Assembly (NCBI GenBank): GCA_029960955.1
Contig: JASBVS010000024.1
Location: 42,163-106,162 of the forward strand
DNA from: Bacillota bacterium
Lineage (GTDB): Bacteria; Bacillota; Sulfobacillia; JAIMAT01
Direction of reading: 5' to 3'
DNA: 64,000 bases
The notes under the pieces: generated by a model
Database searches by the model: none
The model's input: the letters and a program-made list of their open reading frames with translations, nothing else
Told to the model about the DNA's origin: nothing
Translations under genes and position numbers: made by a program
In this document: positions 24,713-34,301 of the stretch, one piece after another
How the letters are laid out: each line of letters begins with the position of its first letter
How positions within the stretch are numbered: the first letter of the stretch is position 1

Positions 24713-25435
24713 TCACGCCCGCGCCTCCTCGAGCCGGCGCAGCACCTCGCGGTAGGCGCCGGTCACGTCGCCCAGGTCGCGGCGGAAGCGGTCCTTGTCC
24801 AGCCGCTCGCCGGTGGCGGCGTCCCAGAAGCGGCAGGTGTCCGGCGTCACCTCGTCGCCCAGGACGAGCGCGCCGCCGGCGTCGCGGCCGAATTCCAGCT
24901 TGAAGTCGATCAGCCGCAGCCCGCGCTCGAGGAGCCAGGGCACCAGCACCTCGTCGACGCGCAGCGCCAGCGCCTCGGCCTGGCGCATCTCCCCGGCGCT
25001 CGCCAGGCCCAGCGCCTCGGCATGGGTGGCGTTGATCCAGGGATCGCCCAGCGCGTCGTCCTTGAGGAAGAACTCGACCACCGGCCGCGCCAGCGCCTCG
25101 CCCTCCGGCCGGCCCAGGCGCTGGGCCAGGCTCCCCGCCACCACGTTGCGCACGACCACCTCGACGGGGATCATCTCGAGCCGCCGCACCCTCATGGAGC
25201 GCCGCTCGAGCCGCCCCAGGAAGTGCGTCGGGATCCCGTGCGCCTCCAGCTCCTCGAAGGCGAGCGCGCTGATCTCCCGGTTGAGCTCGCCCTTCCCGGC
25301 GATCGTGGCCCGCTTGGCGCCGTTGAAGGCCGTCGCGTCGTCCTTGAACTCGATGCGCAGAACCCCCGGCTCCCCGGTGGCGTAGACGATCTTCGCCTTC
25401 CCCTCGTAGAGCTTGCTTTCCGCGTCCCTCTCCAT
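24713..25435 (-). CDS. purC: SAICAR synthase
   Basis: Joins CAIR with aspartate using ATP. It begins [16 protein letters not shown] and continues [46 protein letters not shown] and [13 protein letters not shown], and [11 protein letters not shown] ending [12 protein letters not shown]. 240 residues, typical. GGGAGGG lies upstream of ATG 25435. Between purB and purL in the operon, with short gaps on each side. Confidence 0.96.
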   Translation of the reverse strand: MERDAESKLYEGKAKIVYATGEPGVLRIEFKDDATAFNGAKRATIAGKGELNREISALAFEELEAHGIPTHFLGRLERRSMRVRRLEMIPVEVVVRNVVAGSLAQRLGRPEGEALARPVVEFFLKDDALGDPWINATHAEALGLASAGEMRQAEALALRVDEVLVPWLLERGLRLIDFKLEFGRDAGGALVLGDEVTPDTCRFWDAATGERLDKDRFRRDLGDVTGAYREVLRRLEEARA

Positions 25436-25458
25436 CGCCCCGTCGCCCTCCCTCGTCC

Positions 25459-26823
25459 TCATGCCTCGCCCGCCCCCTCCGGCGCGGGCGCCTCCGGTTT
25501 CAGCCCCAGCCGGGCGAAGAGGGCGGGAACGTGGCGCAGGGCCGGCGCCAGGTCGAAGCAGGCCGCCAGCCCCTCCTCGCCCAGGCGCGCCCGCACCTCC
25601 GCGTCCTGCGCCAGCGCCTCCCGGAAGCCGGGTCCGCCGTCCAGCGCGCGCAGGGCGTGCGCCTGCACCCGCGCGTACGCTTCCTCGCGCGTCATGCCGC
25701 TCCGGACCAGCGCCGTCAGCACCCGCTCGGAGTGGATCACCCCGCCGCCCAGGTCGAGGTTCCGCGCCATGGCCCGGGGGCGGACCTCCAGCCCCTCGAC
25801 CAGCTCGCGCTCCAGGCGGAGCATGTAGCCCAGCGCGCTGGTGGCGTCGGGCAGGATCACCCGTTCCGCCGAGGAGTGGCTGATGTCCCGCTCGTGCCAG
25901 AGCGCCTGGTTCTCCAGCGCGCTGAGCGCGTAGCCGCGCAGGAGGCGGGCGAGGCCCGTCACCCGCTCCGACCGCTCGGGGTTCCGCTTGTGGGGCATGG
26001 CCGAGGAGCCCTTCTTGCCCGGCGGGAAGGGCTCCAGCAGCTCGCCCACCTCGCTGCGGGCGAGACCCCGCAGGTCGACGGCCATCCGCTCCAGCGTGCC
26101 GCCGGTGACGGCGATGGCGGCCAGCGCCTCCGCGTGCCGGTCGCGGCCCAGCACCTGGCTGCTGATCGGCGCCGGCTCCAGCCCCAGGCGGCGGCAGACG
26201 CGCTCCTCCAGCCTCGGGTCGCCGCTGGCGTACGTCCCCACCGCTCCCGCCAGCCGGCCGACGGCCACCGCGCTCCGCGCGCGGGCGAGCCGCTCCCGGT
26301 CCCGGCCCAGCTCCTCCCAGTCCAGCGCCAGCTTGAGGCCGAGCGTCACCGGCTCGGCGACGACCCCGTGCGTCCGGCCCGCCATGGGCTGGTACGCCCA
26401 GCGCTCGGCCTGCCGCCGCAGGGCGAGCCGGAGCGCGTCCAGCTCCTCCAGCAGGAGGTCGAAGGCCTCGCGCAGCTGGACGCCCAGCGCGGTGTCCACC
26501 ACGTCGTAGGAAGTGAGCCCCATGTGCAACCACCGCCCCGGCTCGCCGACGACCTCGGCCAGGGCGCTGACGAAGGCGATCACGTCGTGCTGGACGCGCG
26601 CCTCGATCTCGGCGATCCGCTCCGGCAGGCGCTCGGGCAGGAGCGGCCGCCCGCCGGGCCCGGCCGGCAGCGCGCGCCGGACGGCCGCCGGCACCTCCTC
26701 CGGCACCGCCCCCAGCTCGGCCCAGACCTCCAGGGCCGCCAGCTCCACCTCGAGCCAGAGCTGCCAGCGGTGCTCGTCGGACCAGAGCCGCCGGAAGGCC
26801 GGCAGGGTGTAGCGGTCGATCAC
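25459..26823 (-). CDS. purB: Adenylosuccinate lyase
   Basis: Removes fumarate from SAICAR and from adenylosuccinate, serving both the IMP pathway and AMP formation. It belongs to the fumarase/aspartase superfamily: [27 protein letters not shown] and the signature loop [15 protein letters not shown] with its catalytic serine. 454 residues with a short disordered Pro/Glu tail. Start GTG 26823 overlaps the purE stop (GTGA). Confidence 0.95.
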   Translation of the reverse strand: MIDRYTLPAFRRLWSDEHRWQLWLEVELAALEVWAELGAVPEEVPAAVRRALPAGPGGRPLLPERLPERIAEIEARVQHDVIAFVSALAEVVGEPGRWLHMGLTSYDVVDTALGVQLREAFDLLLEELDALRLALRRQAERWAYQPMAGRTHGVVAEPVTLGLKLALDWEELGRDRERLARARSAVAVGRLAGAVGTYASGDPRLEERVCRRLGLEPAPISSQVLGRDRHAEALAAIAVTGGTLERMAVDLRGLARSEVGELLEPFPPGKKGSSAMPHKRNPERSERVTGLARLLRGYALSALENQALWHERDISHSSAERVILPDATSALGYMLRLERELVEGLEVRPRAMARNLDLGGGVIHSERVLTALVRSGMTREEAYARVQAHALRALDGGPGFREALAQDAEVRARLGEEGLAACFDLAPALRHVPALFARLGLKPEAPAPEGAGEA

Positions 26824-27347
26824 CGCACCTCGCCCTCCCCGGCTGCCGCGCCGGCCGCCGCGCCCTCCTCGCGCCAGCGGCGGTCGGCCGCGCGCACCTC
26901 GCCCGCCTGCCCCTCGCGCCGGCGGCGGAGCCGCTCGGCCACCCCGGGGTCGTCCAGCGCCAGGATGGCGGCCGCCAGCAGGGCCGCGTTGCGCGCCGCG
27001 TCGACGCCGACGGCGGCCACCGGCACGCCCGGCGGCATCTGCGCGACGCTCAGCAGGGCGTCCCAGCCGCCCAGCGACCCCGCGGAGAGAGGAAGCCCGA
27101 CGACGGGGCGGAGGGTGCGGGCGGCGACGGCTCCGGGAAGCGCGGCCGAGAGGCCGGCGGCGGCGACGAAGAGGCGGACGCCGCGCGCCTCGGCCTCCCG
27201 GACGTACTCCGCCAGATCGTCCGGGGTGCGGTGGGCGGAGAGGATGCGCTGCTCCCAGGCGATTCCCAGCGCCCGGAACTCCTCCAGGCAGGGAGCGACG
27301 CGCGGGACGTCCGAGGGACTGCCGACGAGGAGAGCCACCTGCGGCAA
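26820..27347 (-). CDS. purE: 5-(carboxyamino)imidazole ribonucleotide mutase / AIR carboxylase PurE
   Basis: First gene of the purine operon. It opens [17 protein letters not shown] with the nucleotide-binding GSxSD, then [11 protein letters not shown] with conserved His39. The next signature in class I mutases is GGAAHLPG; here it reads AGLSAALPG (64-72), lacking the second histidine. That, together with the absence of purK from the operon, hints at a direct AIR carboxylase (class II-like), but I cannot prove it. The C-terminal 35 residues are Arg/Glu/Ala-rich. TTG 27347 is chosen because GGAGG lies 9 nt upstream. Confidence 0.9.
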   Translation of the reverse strand: MPQVALLVGSPSDVPRVAPCLEEFRALGIAWEQRILSAHRTPDDLAEYVREAEARGVRLFVAAAGLSAALPGAVAARTLRPVVGLPLSAGSLGGWDALLSVAQMPPGVPVAAVGVDAARNAALLAAAILALDDPGVAERLRRRREGQAGEVRAADRRWREEGAAAGAAAGEGEVR

Positions 27348-27400
27348 GGACGATCGCCTCCGGGGCAGGGATGGCAGGGAACGACTTCCTGCTGCAAATG

Positions 27401-27448
27401 CGAACGGTTGAGCTATGTCAGTATACAACGTTCGGAATACGTGGCCAA
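27401..27448 (-). promoter_or_regulatory. Purine operon promoter with overlapping PurR-like operator
   Basis: On the minus strand TTGGCC (27448-27443), a 17-nt spacer and TATACT (27425-27420) form the promoter. Two oppositely oriented CGAAC cores, at 27434-27430 and 27401-27405, flank the -10 with 24 nt between them. Bacillus PurR binds paired inverted PurBoxes with CCGAAC cores at nearly the same spacing, so repression of purE through purD by a PurR homologue is likely. The roughly 70-nt leader to the TTG start shows no riboswitch that I can recognise. Confidence 0.7.
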
Positions 27449-27479
27449 CAAGGCCCAGACGGCGCGGATAAAGTCCGTA

Positions 27480-27498
27480 TTCAAGCGGAAGACTTGAA
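27480..27498. repeat. Short perfect inverted repeat in the purE-pirin divergent region
   Basis: TTCAAG-cggaaga-CTTGAA is a perfect 6-bp inverted repeat lying between the pur promoter and the pirin gene. It could be an operator; no nearby regulator gene suggests which. Confidence 0.4.
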
Positions 27499-27557
27499 GT
27501 CGCGGGAGCGCTCGCCCGCCGGCTTGGCCGCGCGCGGGGAAAGATAGATAATTAGAT

Positions 27558-27575
27558 GCCTATCGAAATATAGGC
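27558..27575. promoter_or_regulatory. Inverted repeat and AT-rich patch before pirin
   Basis: GCCTAT-cgaaat-ATAGGC is a perfect inverted repeat that includes a TATAGG -10-like hexamer. It is part of an unusually AT-rich 35-bp patch (27541-27575) that also holds TAATTA. This is the likely pirin promoter with an operator on it. No good -35 is visible. Confidence 0.45.
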
Positions 27576-27609
27576 GGGCCCCGCAGGGGTCCGACGGGAG
27601 GTGGAGCGC

Positions 27610-28680
27610 TTGTCCCATGCGGAAGAGGGCGGGCTGCTGGTCCTGCCGCGGCTGCCCGCGCCGCCGGCGGAGGCGCGCGAACGAAGGGTGCGGCGGCTGG
27701 TGACGGCCCATTCGCAGCTGGAGGGAGCGGGCTTCCGCGTGCGCAGGCCCTTTCCGGGTCCGGAGGCCGACCTGCGGGAGACGGATCCCTTCCTGCTGCT
27801 CGACCAGATCGGACCGGTCGAGTACGGCCCGCGCGAGGCGCGCGGCGCGCCCTGGCACCCGCACCGCGGCTTCGAGACGGTCACCTACATCCTGGCCGGC
27901 GCCTTCCGCCACCGGGACTCCAACGGAGGCGGCGGTCTGATCCGGGCGGGCGACACGCAGTGGATGACGGCCGGCTCCGGCATCCTGCACGACGAGATGC
28001 CGCCCGAGGAGCTCTACCTGCACGGCGGCCTCTTCCACGGGGTGCAGCTCTGGGTCAACCTGCCGCGGCGGCTCAAGCGGACGCCGCCGCGCTACCAGGA
28101 GATCGCCCGCGAGCGGGTGACGCGCGTCGCCTCCGCCGACGGGGGCGCGCTCCTGCGGATCATCGCCGGCGAGGTGGGCGGCTGCAAGGGTCCGGGCGTC
28201 ACCTGGACGCCCATCGACTACGTCCACGCCTCGATCGCGCCGGGCGCGCGGCTCCGCCTGGCCTGGCGCGAGTCGTTCAACGCGCTGGCCTACGTCCTGG
28301 TCGGCAGCGGCAGCGCGGGCCCCGAGGCGACGCCCCTCCGTGCCGGGCAGCTGGCGATCTTCGGACCCGGCGAGGCGATCACGCTGGCCGCCGACCCGCG
28401 CCAGCCCGGCACGCTCGAGGCGGAGGCGGCGCCGGCCATGGAGGTGCTCCTCCTCGGCGGCCTGCCGATCCGCGAGCCGATCGCCTTCTACGGGCCCTTC
28501 GTGATGAACACGCGGGAGGAGATCCTCCAGGCGTTCGAGGACTTCCAGGCCGGGCGCCTGGGAACGGTGCCGGCGACGCTGCTCGGGCCCGCGGACCGCG
28601 CAGCCGGTTCGCAGGCGGCCGGCTCCGAGCCGGCCGGCGCGGGGACGGGGGCGGACGAAGCCGCGCCGCGCCAGCGCTGA
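27610..28680 (+). CDS. Pirin family protein
   Basis: This is a bicupin iron-binding protein. The metal-site signature [14 protein letters not shown] lies near residues 85-98, and [13 protein letters not shown] and GVQLWVNLP follow, all pirin hallmarks. The C-terminal cupin has FGPGEAITL and [23 protein letters not shown] Pro/Ala/Gly tail of about 40 residues is probably disordered. Bacterial pirins include quercetinase-like enzymes and redox sensors; the substrate here is unknown. I chose TTG 27610 with GGAGG 8 nt upstream; GTG 27601 overlaps that site. The next gene, sufB, has its own promoter. Confidence 0.92.
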   Translation: MSHAEEGGLLVLPRLPAPPAEARERRVRRLVTAHSQLEGAGFRVRRPFPGPEADLRETDPFLLLDQIGPVEYGPREARGAPWHPHRGFETVTYILAGAFRHRDSNGGGGLIRAGDTQWMTAGSGILHDEMPPEELYLHGGLFHGVQLWVNLPRRLKRTPPRYQEIARERVTRVASADGGALLRIIAGEVGGCKGPGVTWTPIDYVHASIAPGARLRLAWRESFNALAYVLVGSGSAGPEATPLRAGQLAIFGPGEAITLAADPRQPGTLEAEAAPAMEVLLLGGLPIREPIAFYGPFVMNTREEILQAFEDFQAGRLGTVPATLLGPADRAAGSQAAGSEPAGAGTGADEAAPRQR

Positions 28681-28708
28681 CCGGCCGGCAGCATGGCCCT
28701 TCTTTGCC

Positions 28709-28738
28709 TTGTGCGGGGCGGACCGCTCCGGCTATACT
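28709..28738 (+). promoter_or_regulatory. sufB promoter (TTGTGC / TATACT)
   Basis: TTGTGC (28709-28714), an 18-nt spacer and TATACT (28733-28738) lie about 100 nt before the sufB start. The leader (28740-28841) is GC-rich, with no clear operator for SufR or IscR. Confidence 0.55.
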
Positions 28739-28841
28739 TGAGTGCAGTAGTCGGAATTGGCCCGGCGGAGGCCGCGCCACGCACGCGCTTCCGCGCGGGC
28801 GGGAGTCGACAGGCTGTCGTGGCCGGAAAGGGGCTGGTAGC

Positions 28842-30243
28842 GTGACCGTCAAGTCCGCCCCCATCGTCAAGGGAGAGTACCAGTGGGGTTTCCGCGACCC
28901 CGTTGACCGATACGCCTTCAAGGCGCCCAAGGGGCTGTCGCGCGAGGTCGTCGAGGAGATCTCGCGCATCAAGGGCGAGCCGGACTGGATGCGCGACTTC
29001 CGCCTGCACGCGCTGGAGGTCTTCCTGGCCAAGCCCATGCCCACCTGGGGGGTCGACCTCTCCGAGATCGACTTCGACGAGATCACCTACTTCATGCGCG
29101 CGGCCGACCGGCCGGGCGACGACTGGTCGGACGTGCCGGAGTACATCAAGAAGACCTTCGACCGCCTGGGCATCCCCGAGGCGGAGAGGAAGTGGCTGGG
29201 CGGCGTCTCGGCGCAGTACGAGTCGGAGGTCGTCTACCACTCCATCCGCGAGGACCTGCAGAAGAAGGGCGTCATCTTCGTCGACACCGACACCGCGGTG
29301 CGCGAGTACCCCGAGCTGGTGCGGGAGTACTTCGGCACCGTGGTGCCGCCCGAGGACAACAAGTTCGCGGCGCTCAACAGCGCCGTCTGGTCGGGCGGCT
29401 CCTTCATCTACGTGCCCAAAGGGGTCACCGTCGACATCCCGCTCCAGGCCTACTTCCGCATCAACGCCGAGCGGATGGGCCAGTTCGAGCGGACGCTGAT
29501 CATCGTCGACGAGGGCGCCAAGGTCCACTACGTGGAGGGGTGCACGGCCCCGACCTACTCCAGCGAGTCGCTCCACTCGGCGGTGGTCGAGATCGTCGCC
29601 AAGGCGGGCGCGAGCGTCCGCTACACCACGATCCAGAACTGGTCGAACAACGTCTACAACCTGGTGACCAAGCGGGCCGTCGCCTACGCCAACGCCACCG
29701 TGGAGTGGATCGACGGGAACCTCGGCTCCAAGGTGACCATGAAGTATCCGAGCGTCTACCTGATGGAGCCGGGCGCCAAGGCCGACATCCTCTCCATCGC
29801 CTTCGCCGGCAAGGGGCAGGACCAGGACGCGGGCGGCAAGGCGATCCACGTGGCGCCCTACACCACCTCGACCATCCAAGTCGATCTCGAAGGACGGCGG
29901 CGTCACGCTCTTCCGCGGCCTGGTGGAGGTGGCGCCCGAGGCGCACCACGTCCGCTCGAGCACCAAGTGCGACGCGCTCATCCTGGACGACGCCTCCAAG
30001 TCCGACACGGTGCCGACCATCAACGTGGGCAACGACGACGTGACCATCGAGCACGAGGCGACGGTCTCCAAGCTCTCCGAGGAACAGCTCTTCTACCTCA
30101 TGAGCCGGGGGCTGACCGAGGAGCAGGCGGCGCACATGATCGTGATGGGCTTCATCGAGCCCTTCGCCAGGGCGCTGCCCATGGAGTACGCCGTCGAGCT
30201 CAACCGCCTGATCGAGATGGAGATGGAGGGAGCGGTCGGTTGA
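28842..30243 (+). pseudogene. sufB: Fe-S cluster assembly scaffold SufB, frameshifted near the 3' end
   Basis: SufB is the scaffold of the SufBCD iron-sulfur assembly complex. From GTG 28842 the frame encodes a normal SufB, including [59 protein letters not shown] and [11 protein letters not shown]. At about 29874-29880 the frame shifts by +1 and continues as [26 protein letters not shown] through [21 protein letters not shown] to the TGA at 30241. Compared with the family, about 5 nt seem to be missing (one residue plus part of the next codon). Both halves are excellent matches, so the lesion is recent, a sequence or assembly error, or recoded. The unshifted frame stays open into the Rieske gene. 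No sufC, sufD, sufS or sufU is in the window. Confidence 0.88.
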
Positions 30244-30575
30244 GCGCGCAGGGGGTGACGGCCGAAGGGCACTGGCTGCGCGCGGCCGCGGCGGAGGAGG
30301 TGCCCGAGGGGCAGGCGCTGCGCGTCGTCCTGGACGGCGTAGCCGTCGCGCTCTGCCGGGTGGGCGGGCTCCTCTACGCGGTCGACGACACCTGCTCGCA
30401 CGAGGAGGCCTCGCTCTCGCAGGGCCGCCTCGTGGGCGAGACGATCCAGTGCCCCCGGCACGGTTCGCGCTTCAGCCTGAAGACCGGAAAGCCGCTCTCG
30501 CTGCCGGCCTACCGGCCGATCCGCACCTACCGGGTGGAGGAGCGCGAGGGGCAGGTCTACGTCGAGCTCTCCTGA
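30240..30575 (+). CDS. Rieske-type [2Fe-2S] ferredoxin of the suf locus
   Basis: This small 111-residue Rieske protein carries the cluster ligands in [11 protein letters not shown] (Cys, His) and CPRHGSRF (Cys, His), with the usual loop between them and a beta-rich C-terminus ending QVYVELS. There is no membrane anchor, so it is a soluble electron carrier of the NirD/bph-ferredoxin type. In Actinobacteria a similar Rieske ferredoxin lies in the suf operon, which suits its position after sufB. TTG 30240 overlaps the sufB stop (TTGA); GTG 30252 is an alternative start. Confidence 0.88.
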   Translation: MSAQGVTAEGHWLRAAAAEEVPEGQALRVVLDGVAVALCRVGGLLYAVDDTCSHEEASLSQGRLVGETIQCPRHGSRFSLKTGKPLSLPAYRPIRTYRVEEREGQVYVELS

Positions 30576-31633
30576 GGAGGAAGCAGGCGGAGCGCCCAGT
30601 CGATCTCGCTTCCCGGGCGGATGAGGCGTCCCGGGCTGCGGGCCGCCTCCCGTTCCAGGCGGGCGGGCCCGGCGGCCAGGGCGACCAGCGGCGCCAGGGC
30701 GGCCAGGGTGGGGATCGTCATGAAGAGCTGGCCGGCGCGGTAGCCGGCCAGCGCCTCTTTCGGGCGGAGCCAGCGCGCCTCCACCAGCTCGGCCGGGTTC
30801 AGCTCCAGCCGCTGCGCCTCGGGGTAGCGGGCCAGGAAGTAGGCGGTCTCCACGCGACGGGGCACGTAGGGCGGCGCCAGCAGCCGCCCCAGCGGGAGGA
30901 GGTGCCCCGGCTCCAGCTCGAGCCCGGTCTCCTCGCGCAGCTCGCGCAGCGCGGCCGCCTGCAGGGCGCCCAGGTCGGCGGGGGCCGCCCCCGTGCCGCG
31001 GTAGGCCTCGGCGAGGAGCGGGGCCGGAGCGGGGTCGCCGGACCCCGGGCGGGCGCGGTCGCGCCCCTCCACCATCCCGCCCGGAAAGGCCCAGCTGCCC
31101 GGTGCGATGCTGCCGGGGATCTCCGCCCGGCGCACGAAGAAGAGGCGGCCGCGGCCGTCGTGGAGGATGACCGAGGCGGCGGCGCGGGCGGGTACGGGGC
31201 CGGGGGTCCGCGCGCGCGCCGGCCGGGCGCGGAGGCGCCGCGGCTCGCGCGGCGGGAGCCGCTCCAGGAGGTCCAGCATCGCCAGCAGGCCGGGGGCGTC
31301 CGCCCAGCGCGGCGCCGGGCCCGTCCCCAGGAAGCCCGTCTCGCCCGGGGCGGGCGGGTGCGCGGCCGGCAGCAGGGCCAGCAGGCCGAGGCCGGCCGCG
31401 GGCAGGACTTCCTCCTCGTAACGGGCGGCGAGGAGGATCGCCTCGCCCGCGTCCACCCGGTGGCGGTCGAGCGCCTCCAGGAGCGCTTCCTGCAGGTGCG
31501 GGCCGGCCGGGCGCTCCCTCGGCGCGGGCAGCGCCTCGACGCGAAGCCCGCGGGCGGCCAGCAGGCGTTCGAGCCGCCCGCCCTCGCCGGAGGGGACGGC
31601 CTCCGGCAGGGCGAGGGCGAGGCGCAGGGCCAC
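30557..31633 (-). CDS. Nudix hydrolase with an insertion inside the Nudix box (NUDT19-like) and an N-terminal extra domain
   Basis: A Nudix pyrophosphohydrolase domain occupies about residues 155-330: [26 protein letters not shown] and later [15 protein letters not shown]. Normally about 10 residues separate the GG of the box from the RE; here roughly 30 extra residues intervene. Human NUDT19 (a CoA/acyl-CoA diphosphatase) has a comparable insertion, and [18 protein letters not shown] resembles its downstream block. The first 150 residues contain [36 protein letters not shown], reminiscent of the end of a HAD phosphatase but without its catalytic residues. The start GTG 31633 lies 5 nt after the aminotransferase stop. 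CoA pyrophosphatase activity is inferred. Confidence 0.78.
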   Translation of the reverse strand: MALRLALALPEAVPSGEGGRLERLLAARGLRVEALPAPRERPAGPHLQEALLEALDRHRVDAGEAILLAARYEEEVLPAAGLGLLALLPAAHPPAPGETGFLGTGPAPRWADAPGLLAMLDLLERLPPREPRRLRARPARARTPGPVPARAAASVILHDGRGRLFFVRRAEIPGSIAPGSWAFPGGMVEGRDRARPGSGDPAPAPLLAEAYRGTGAAPADLGALQAAALRELREETGLELEPGHLLPLGRLLAPPYVPRRVETAYFLARYPEAQRLELNPAELVEARWLRPKEALAGYRAGQLFMTIPTLAALAPLVALAAGPARLEREAARSPGRLIRPGSEIDWALRLLPPQESST

Positions 31634-31638
31634 GGCCT

Positions 31639-32868
31639 TCAGGCGCCCCTCGATGCCGGCGGCTCGGCGGCCTCGCCCTCCAGGACCGCCTCGGCCGCCT
31701 CCAGGGCGGCGCCGCGCGGGACCGGGTACCCTTCCTGCGCGAGGCAAGCCTCCAGCGCGGAGAGGAAGGTGAGCACGTTCCGCTTCCTGGCGCCGTGCCC
31801 CATCAGGCCGATGCGCCAGACGCGGCCGCGGGTGGGGCCGACGCCGGCGCCGATCTCGATGCCGTAGGTCTCGAGCAGGCGCGAGCGGAGGCGCAGGTCG
31901 TCGACGCCCTCGGGGACGCGGACGGTGGTCAGCTCCGGAAGGCGGTGCTCCGGCTCCGCGAAGAGCTCGAGCCCCAACGCCTCCAGGCCGCGCTGGAGCG
32001 CGGCGCCGACCAGGGCGTGGCGGCGGTAGACCGCCGGCAGGCCCTCCTCCAGGATGAGCCGGACGCCCTCGTGCAGCGCGTAGAGCATGTTGACGGGCGC
32101 CGTGTGGTGGTAGAAGCGCTCCCGGCCCCAGTAGCGGCGGATCATGGTGACGTCCAGGTACCAGCTCTGGACGGGCCGGCTGCGCGCCTCCAGGCGCGCC
32201 TCGGCGCGCGGGCCGAGCGTGAAGGGCGCCAGGCCCGGCGGCACGCTGAGGCACTTCTGGGTGCCCGCGTAGCAGGCGTCGATGCCCACCCGGTCCACCT
32301 CGACGGGGATGCCGCCGAGGGCCGTGACGGCGTCGACGCCCAGGAGCGCGTCGTGCTCGTGGACGATGCGCGCGATCTCCTCCAGCGGCTGGCGCACGCC
32401 GGTGGAGGTCTCGGCCAGGACCAGCGCCACCAGCCGGACGCCCGGGTTCCGCTGGAGCGCGCGGCGCACCGCATCGGGCTCGACGATCCGGCCCCAGGGC
32501 GCCTCCACGGCCAGCACCTCGGCGCCCGTGCGGCGGGCCACGTCGACCATCCGCTCGCCGAAGAGCCCGTTGACGCCGACCAGCACGCGGTCGCCGGGCT
32601 CGACCAGGTTGACGAAGAGCGCCTCCATGCCGGCGCTGCCGGTGCCGGAGAGCGCCATGGTGAGCGGGTTGGCCGTGCCGAAGAGGGCCCGCAGCCCGTC
32701 CATCGTCTCGTTCATGACGTCGAGGAAGGCCGGGTCGAGGTGGCCCACCGTCGGCGTGGCCAGCGCCTCCAGGACCCGGGCGGGCACCGGGCTCGGACCC
32801 GGGCCCAGGAGCAGCCGCTCCGGCATGTGCAGCGCCTGCAGGGCGCGCGTGGAACTTTCCTCCGCCAT
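31639..32868 (-). CDS. Class V aminotransferase, alanine/serine-glyoxylate aminotransferase type
   Basis: This is a PLP enzyme transferring an amino group from Ala or Ser to glyoxylate-type acceptors. [15 protein letters not shown] and [14 protein letters not shown] are the family start. [37 protein letters not shown] and [14 protein letters not shown] lead to the PLP lysine in [34 protein letters not shown] and [18 protein letters not shown] are also typical. 409 residues. ATG 32868 follows GGGAGG at 7-nt spacing. With the D-hydroxyacid dehydrogenase elsewhere in the window it could take part in glyoxylate or serine metabolism, but they are not adjacent. Confidence 0.9.
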   Translation of the reverse strand: MAEESSTRALQALHMPERLLLGPGPSPVPARVLEALATPTVGHLDPAFLDVMNETMDGLRALFGTANPLTMALSGTGSAGMEALFVNLVEPGDRVLVGVNGLFGERMVDVARRTGAEVLAVEAPWGRIVEPDAVRRALQRNPGVRLVALVLAETSTGVRQPLEEIARIVHEHDALLGVDAVTALGGIPVEVDRVGIDACYAGTQKCLSVPPGLAPFTLGPRAEARLEARSRPVQSWYLDVTMIRRYWGRERFYHHTAPVNMLYALHEGVRLILEEGLPAVYRRHALVGAALQRGLEALGLELFAEPEHRLPELTTVRVPEGVDDLRLRSRLLETYGIEIGAGVGPTRGRVWRIGLMGHGARKRNVLTFLSALEACLAQEGYPVPRGAALEAAEAVLEGEAAEPPASRGA

Positions 32869-32885
32869 CGAGATCCCTCCCCGTA

Positions 32886-32904
32886 GGGCCGGTTCCTCCG
32901 GCCC
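32886..32904 (-). terminator. Hairpin between the MFS and aminotransferase genes
   Basis: GGGCCGG-ttcct-CCGGCCC is a perfect 7-bp stem with a 5-nt loop, about 70 nt after the MFS stop on the minus strand. No U tract; a weak terminator or the end of the MFS transcript. Confidence 0.35.
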
Positions 32905-32970
32905 GGCTCCGTCATCCGGCCTCCCGGCCGGCTCCCGGCGGGACGGCGACCGGGCGAGGCCGTGCGAAAG

Positions 32971-34170
32971 CTAGGCGCACGCCTCCCCTTCCGCCAGCCG
33001 GCCCGGCGCCAGCTCGGCGCGACGGCCGATGGCCAGCGCGAGGCCGGCGGCGGCCACCCCGCCCGCCACCAGGAAGACCGCCCCGAGATCGAAGAGGTCG
33101 GCCACCCAGCCTCCCAGCGAGGAGGCGACCACCGCCGCCAGCGCGTTGCCCGAGTTGAGCAGCCCGAAGGCGCGCCCGCGGAAGCCGGCCGGGCTGTGCA
33201 GGCCCATCAGCACGTTGCCGGAGACGATCGTCAGGGCGAAGGCGAAGCCCAGGCAGGTGCGGAGCACGGCGAGCTGCGCGAAGCTGCGGGCGAAGGCCTG
33301 GGGCAGCGCGAAGAGCGCCGCCAGCCCGAAGCCCAGGGCGAGCGTCTGGGCGTAGCCGAGGCGCTGGCCGACGCGGGCGGAGAGCGGGCCGGCGCCGATC
33401 TCGGCCAGCCCCGAGAGCGAGAAGAGGAGGCCGGTGGCCACCTCCGGCGCGGCGGGGGCGATGCGCGCGACGAAGAGGGTGAAGACGGGCGCGATCACCA
33501 TGGCGCCGAACTGGAGGCAGAAGAGGAGGCCGTAGACGGTGCGAAGCGCCGGGACGGCCAGGGCCTGGCGCAGGTCGGCGAGGATGGACTGCCGGACGCC
33601 CGACGGCCGGAACTCCTCCCGGACCAGCGCCAGCACCAGCGCCGTCGCCAGCCAGAGCGCCGCCCCCGAGACCAGGAAGGTTCCCTGGATCCCGACGAAG
33701 TGCGCCAGGAGGCCGCCCAGCAGCGGCCCGAGAATGTTGCCGGCGGCGCTCGCCGTCTGGAGCGTGCCCAGCGCCGTGCCCAGCTTCTCGCGGGGCGTGT
33801 TGCTCGCCACCAGCGCCGTCGAGGCCGGGATGAAGCCGGAGAGCAGGCCGAAGAGCGTCCGCAGGAGGAAGAGCTGGCCGGCGTCGCGCGCGAAGGCCAT
33901 GAGAACGTAGATCAGGCCCAGCGAGAGGCCCGAGCGGAGCAGCATCGGCTTCTGGCCGAAGCGGTCGGCCAGCGCGCCCCAGAGGGGCGAGGCGAGGGCG
34001 GTGGCGACGAAGGCGGAGGAGAGGATGAGACCCGAAAGCCGCGCAACCCCCTGGCGGACGCCCAGCTCTTCGAGATAGAGCGGCAGGAAGGGCATGACCA
34101 GGGAGAAGGCGGCGGCGACCAGCAGGTCCCCGAGCCAGAGGACGTACAGGTTCTTCTGCCAGGGCTGCAT
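32971..34170 (-). CDS. Major facilitator superfamily transporter, DHA1-type
   Basis: This is a 399-residue, 12-helix transporter. The conserved loop between helices 2 and 3 is GALADRFGQKPMLL (motif A, GxLaDrxGrkxxl) and motif C-like GNILGPLLGGLLA follows in helix 5. The second half repeats the loop as GPLSARVGQRLGYAQ. This fits the drug/proton antiporter DHA1 (MdtG/Bmr-like) group; the substrate is unknown. No ribosome site is visible before ATG 34170, so it may be leaderless or the start may lie further in. Shares its short upstream region with the HAD gene. Confidence 0.88.
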   Translation of the reverse strand: MQPWQKNLYVLWLGDLLVAAAFSLVMPFLPLYLEELGVRQGVARLSGLILSSAFVATALASPLWGALADRFGQKPMLLRSGLSLGLIYVLMAFARDAGQLFLLRTLFGLLSGFIPASTALVASNTPREKLGTALGTLQTASAAGNILGPLLGGLLAHFVGIQGTFLVSGAALWLATALVLALVREEFRPSGVRQSILADLRQALAVPALRTVYGLLFCLQFGAMVIAPVFTLFVARIAPAAPEVATGLLFSLSGLAEIGAGPLSARVGQRLGYAQTLALGFGLAALFALPQAFARSFAQLAVLRTCLGFAFALTIVSGNVLMGLHSPAGFRGRAFGLLNSGNALAAVVASSLGGWVADLFDLGAVFLVAGGVAAAGLALAIGRRAELAPGRLAEGEACA

Positions 34171-34301
34171 GCCGTGCCAGGGTAAGTCCAGGTTCGTAGG
34201 GCTCGCCTCGCGTCGCGGAGAAGTCCGGAACGACGGCCGCAGCCGTCCAGCCTTGCCTGCCAGCGTCAGCCATCATATCACCCCGGGGGGCGAACTGCCG
34301 A

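Noticed and set aside
27348..27420. Guanine (purine) riboswitch in the purE leader
   Set aside because: The roughly 70-nt leader is too short and lacks the conserved junction sequences; control is better explained by the PurR-like boxes.
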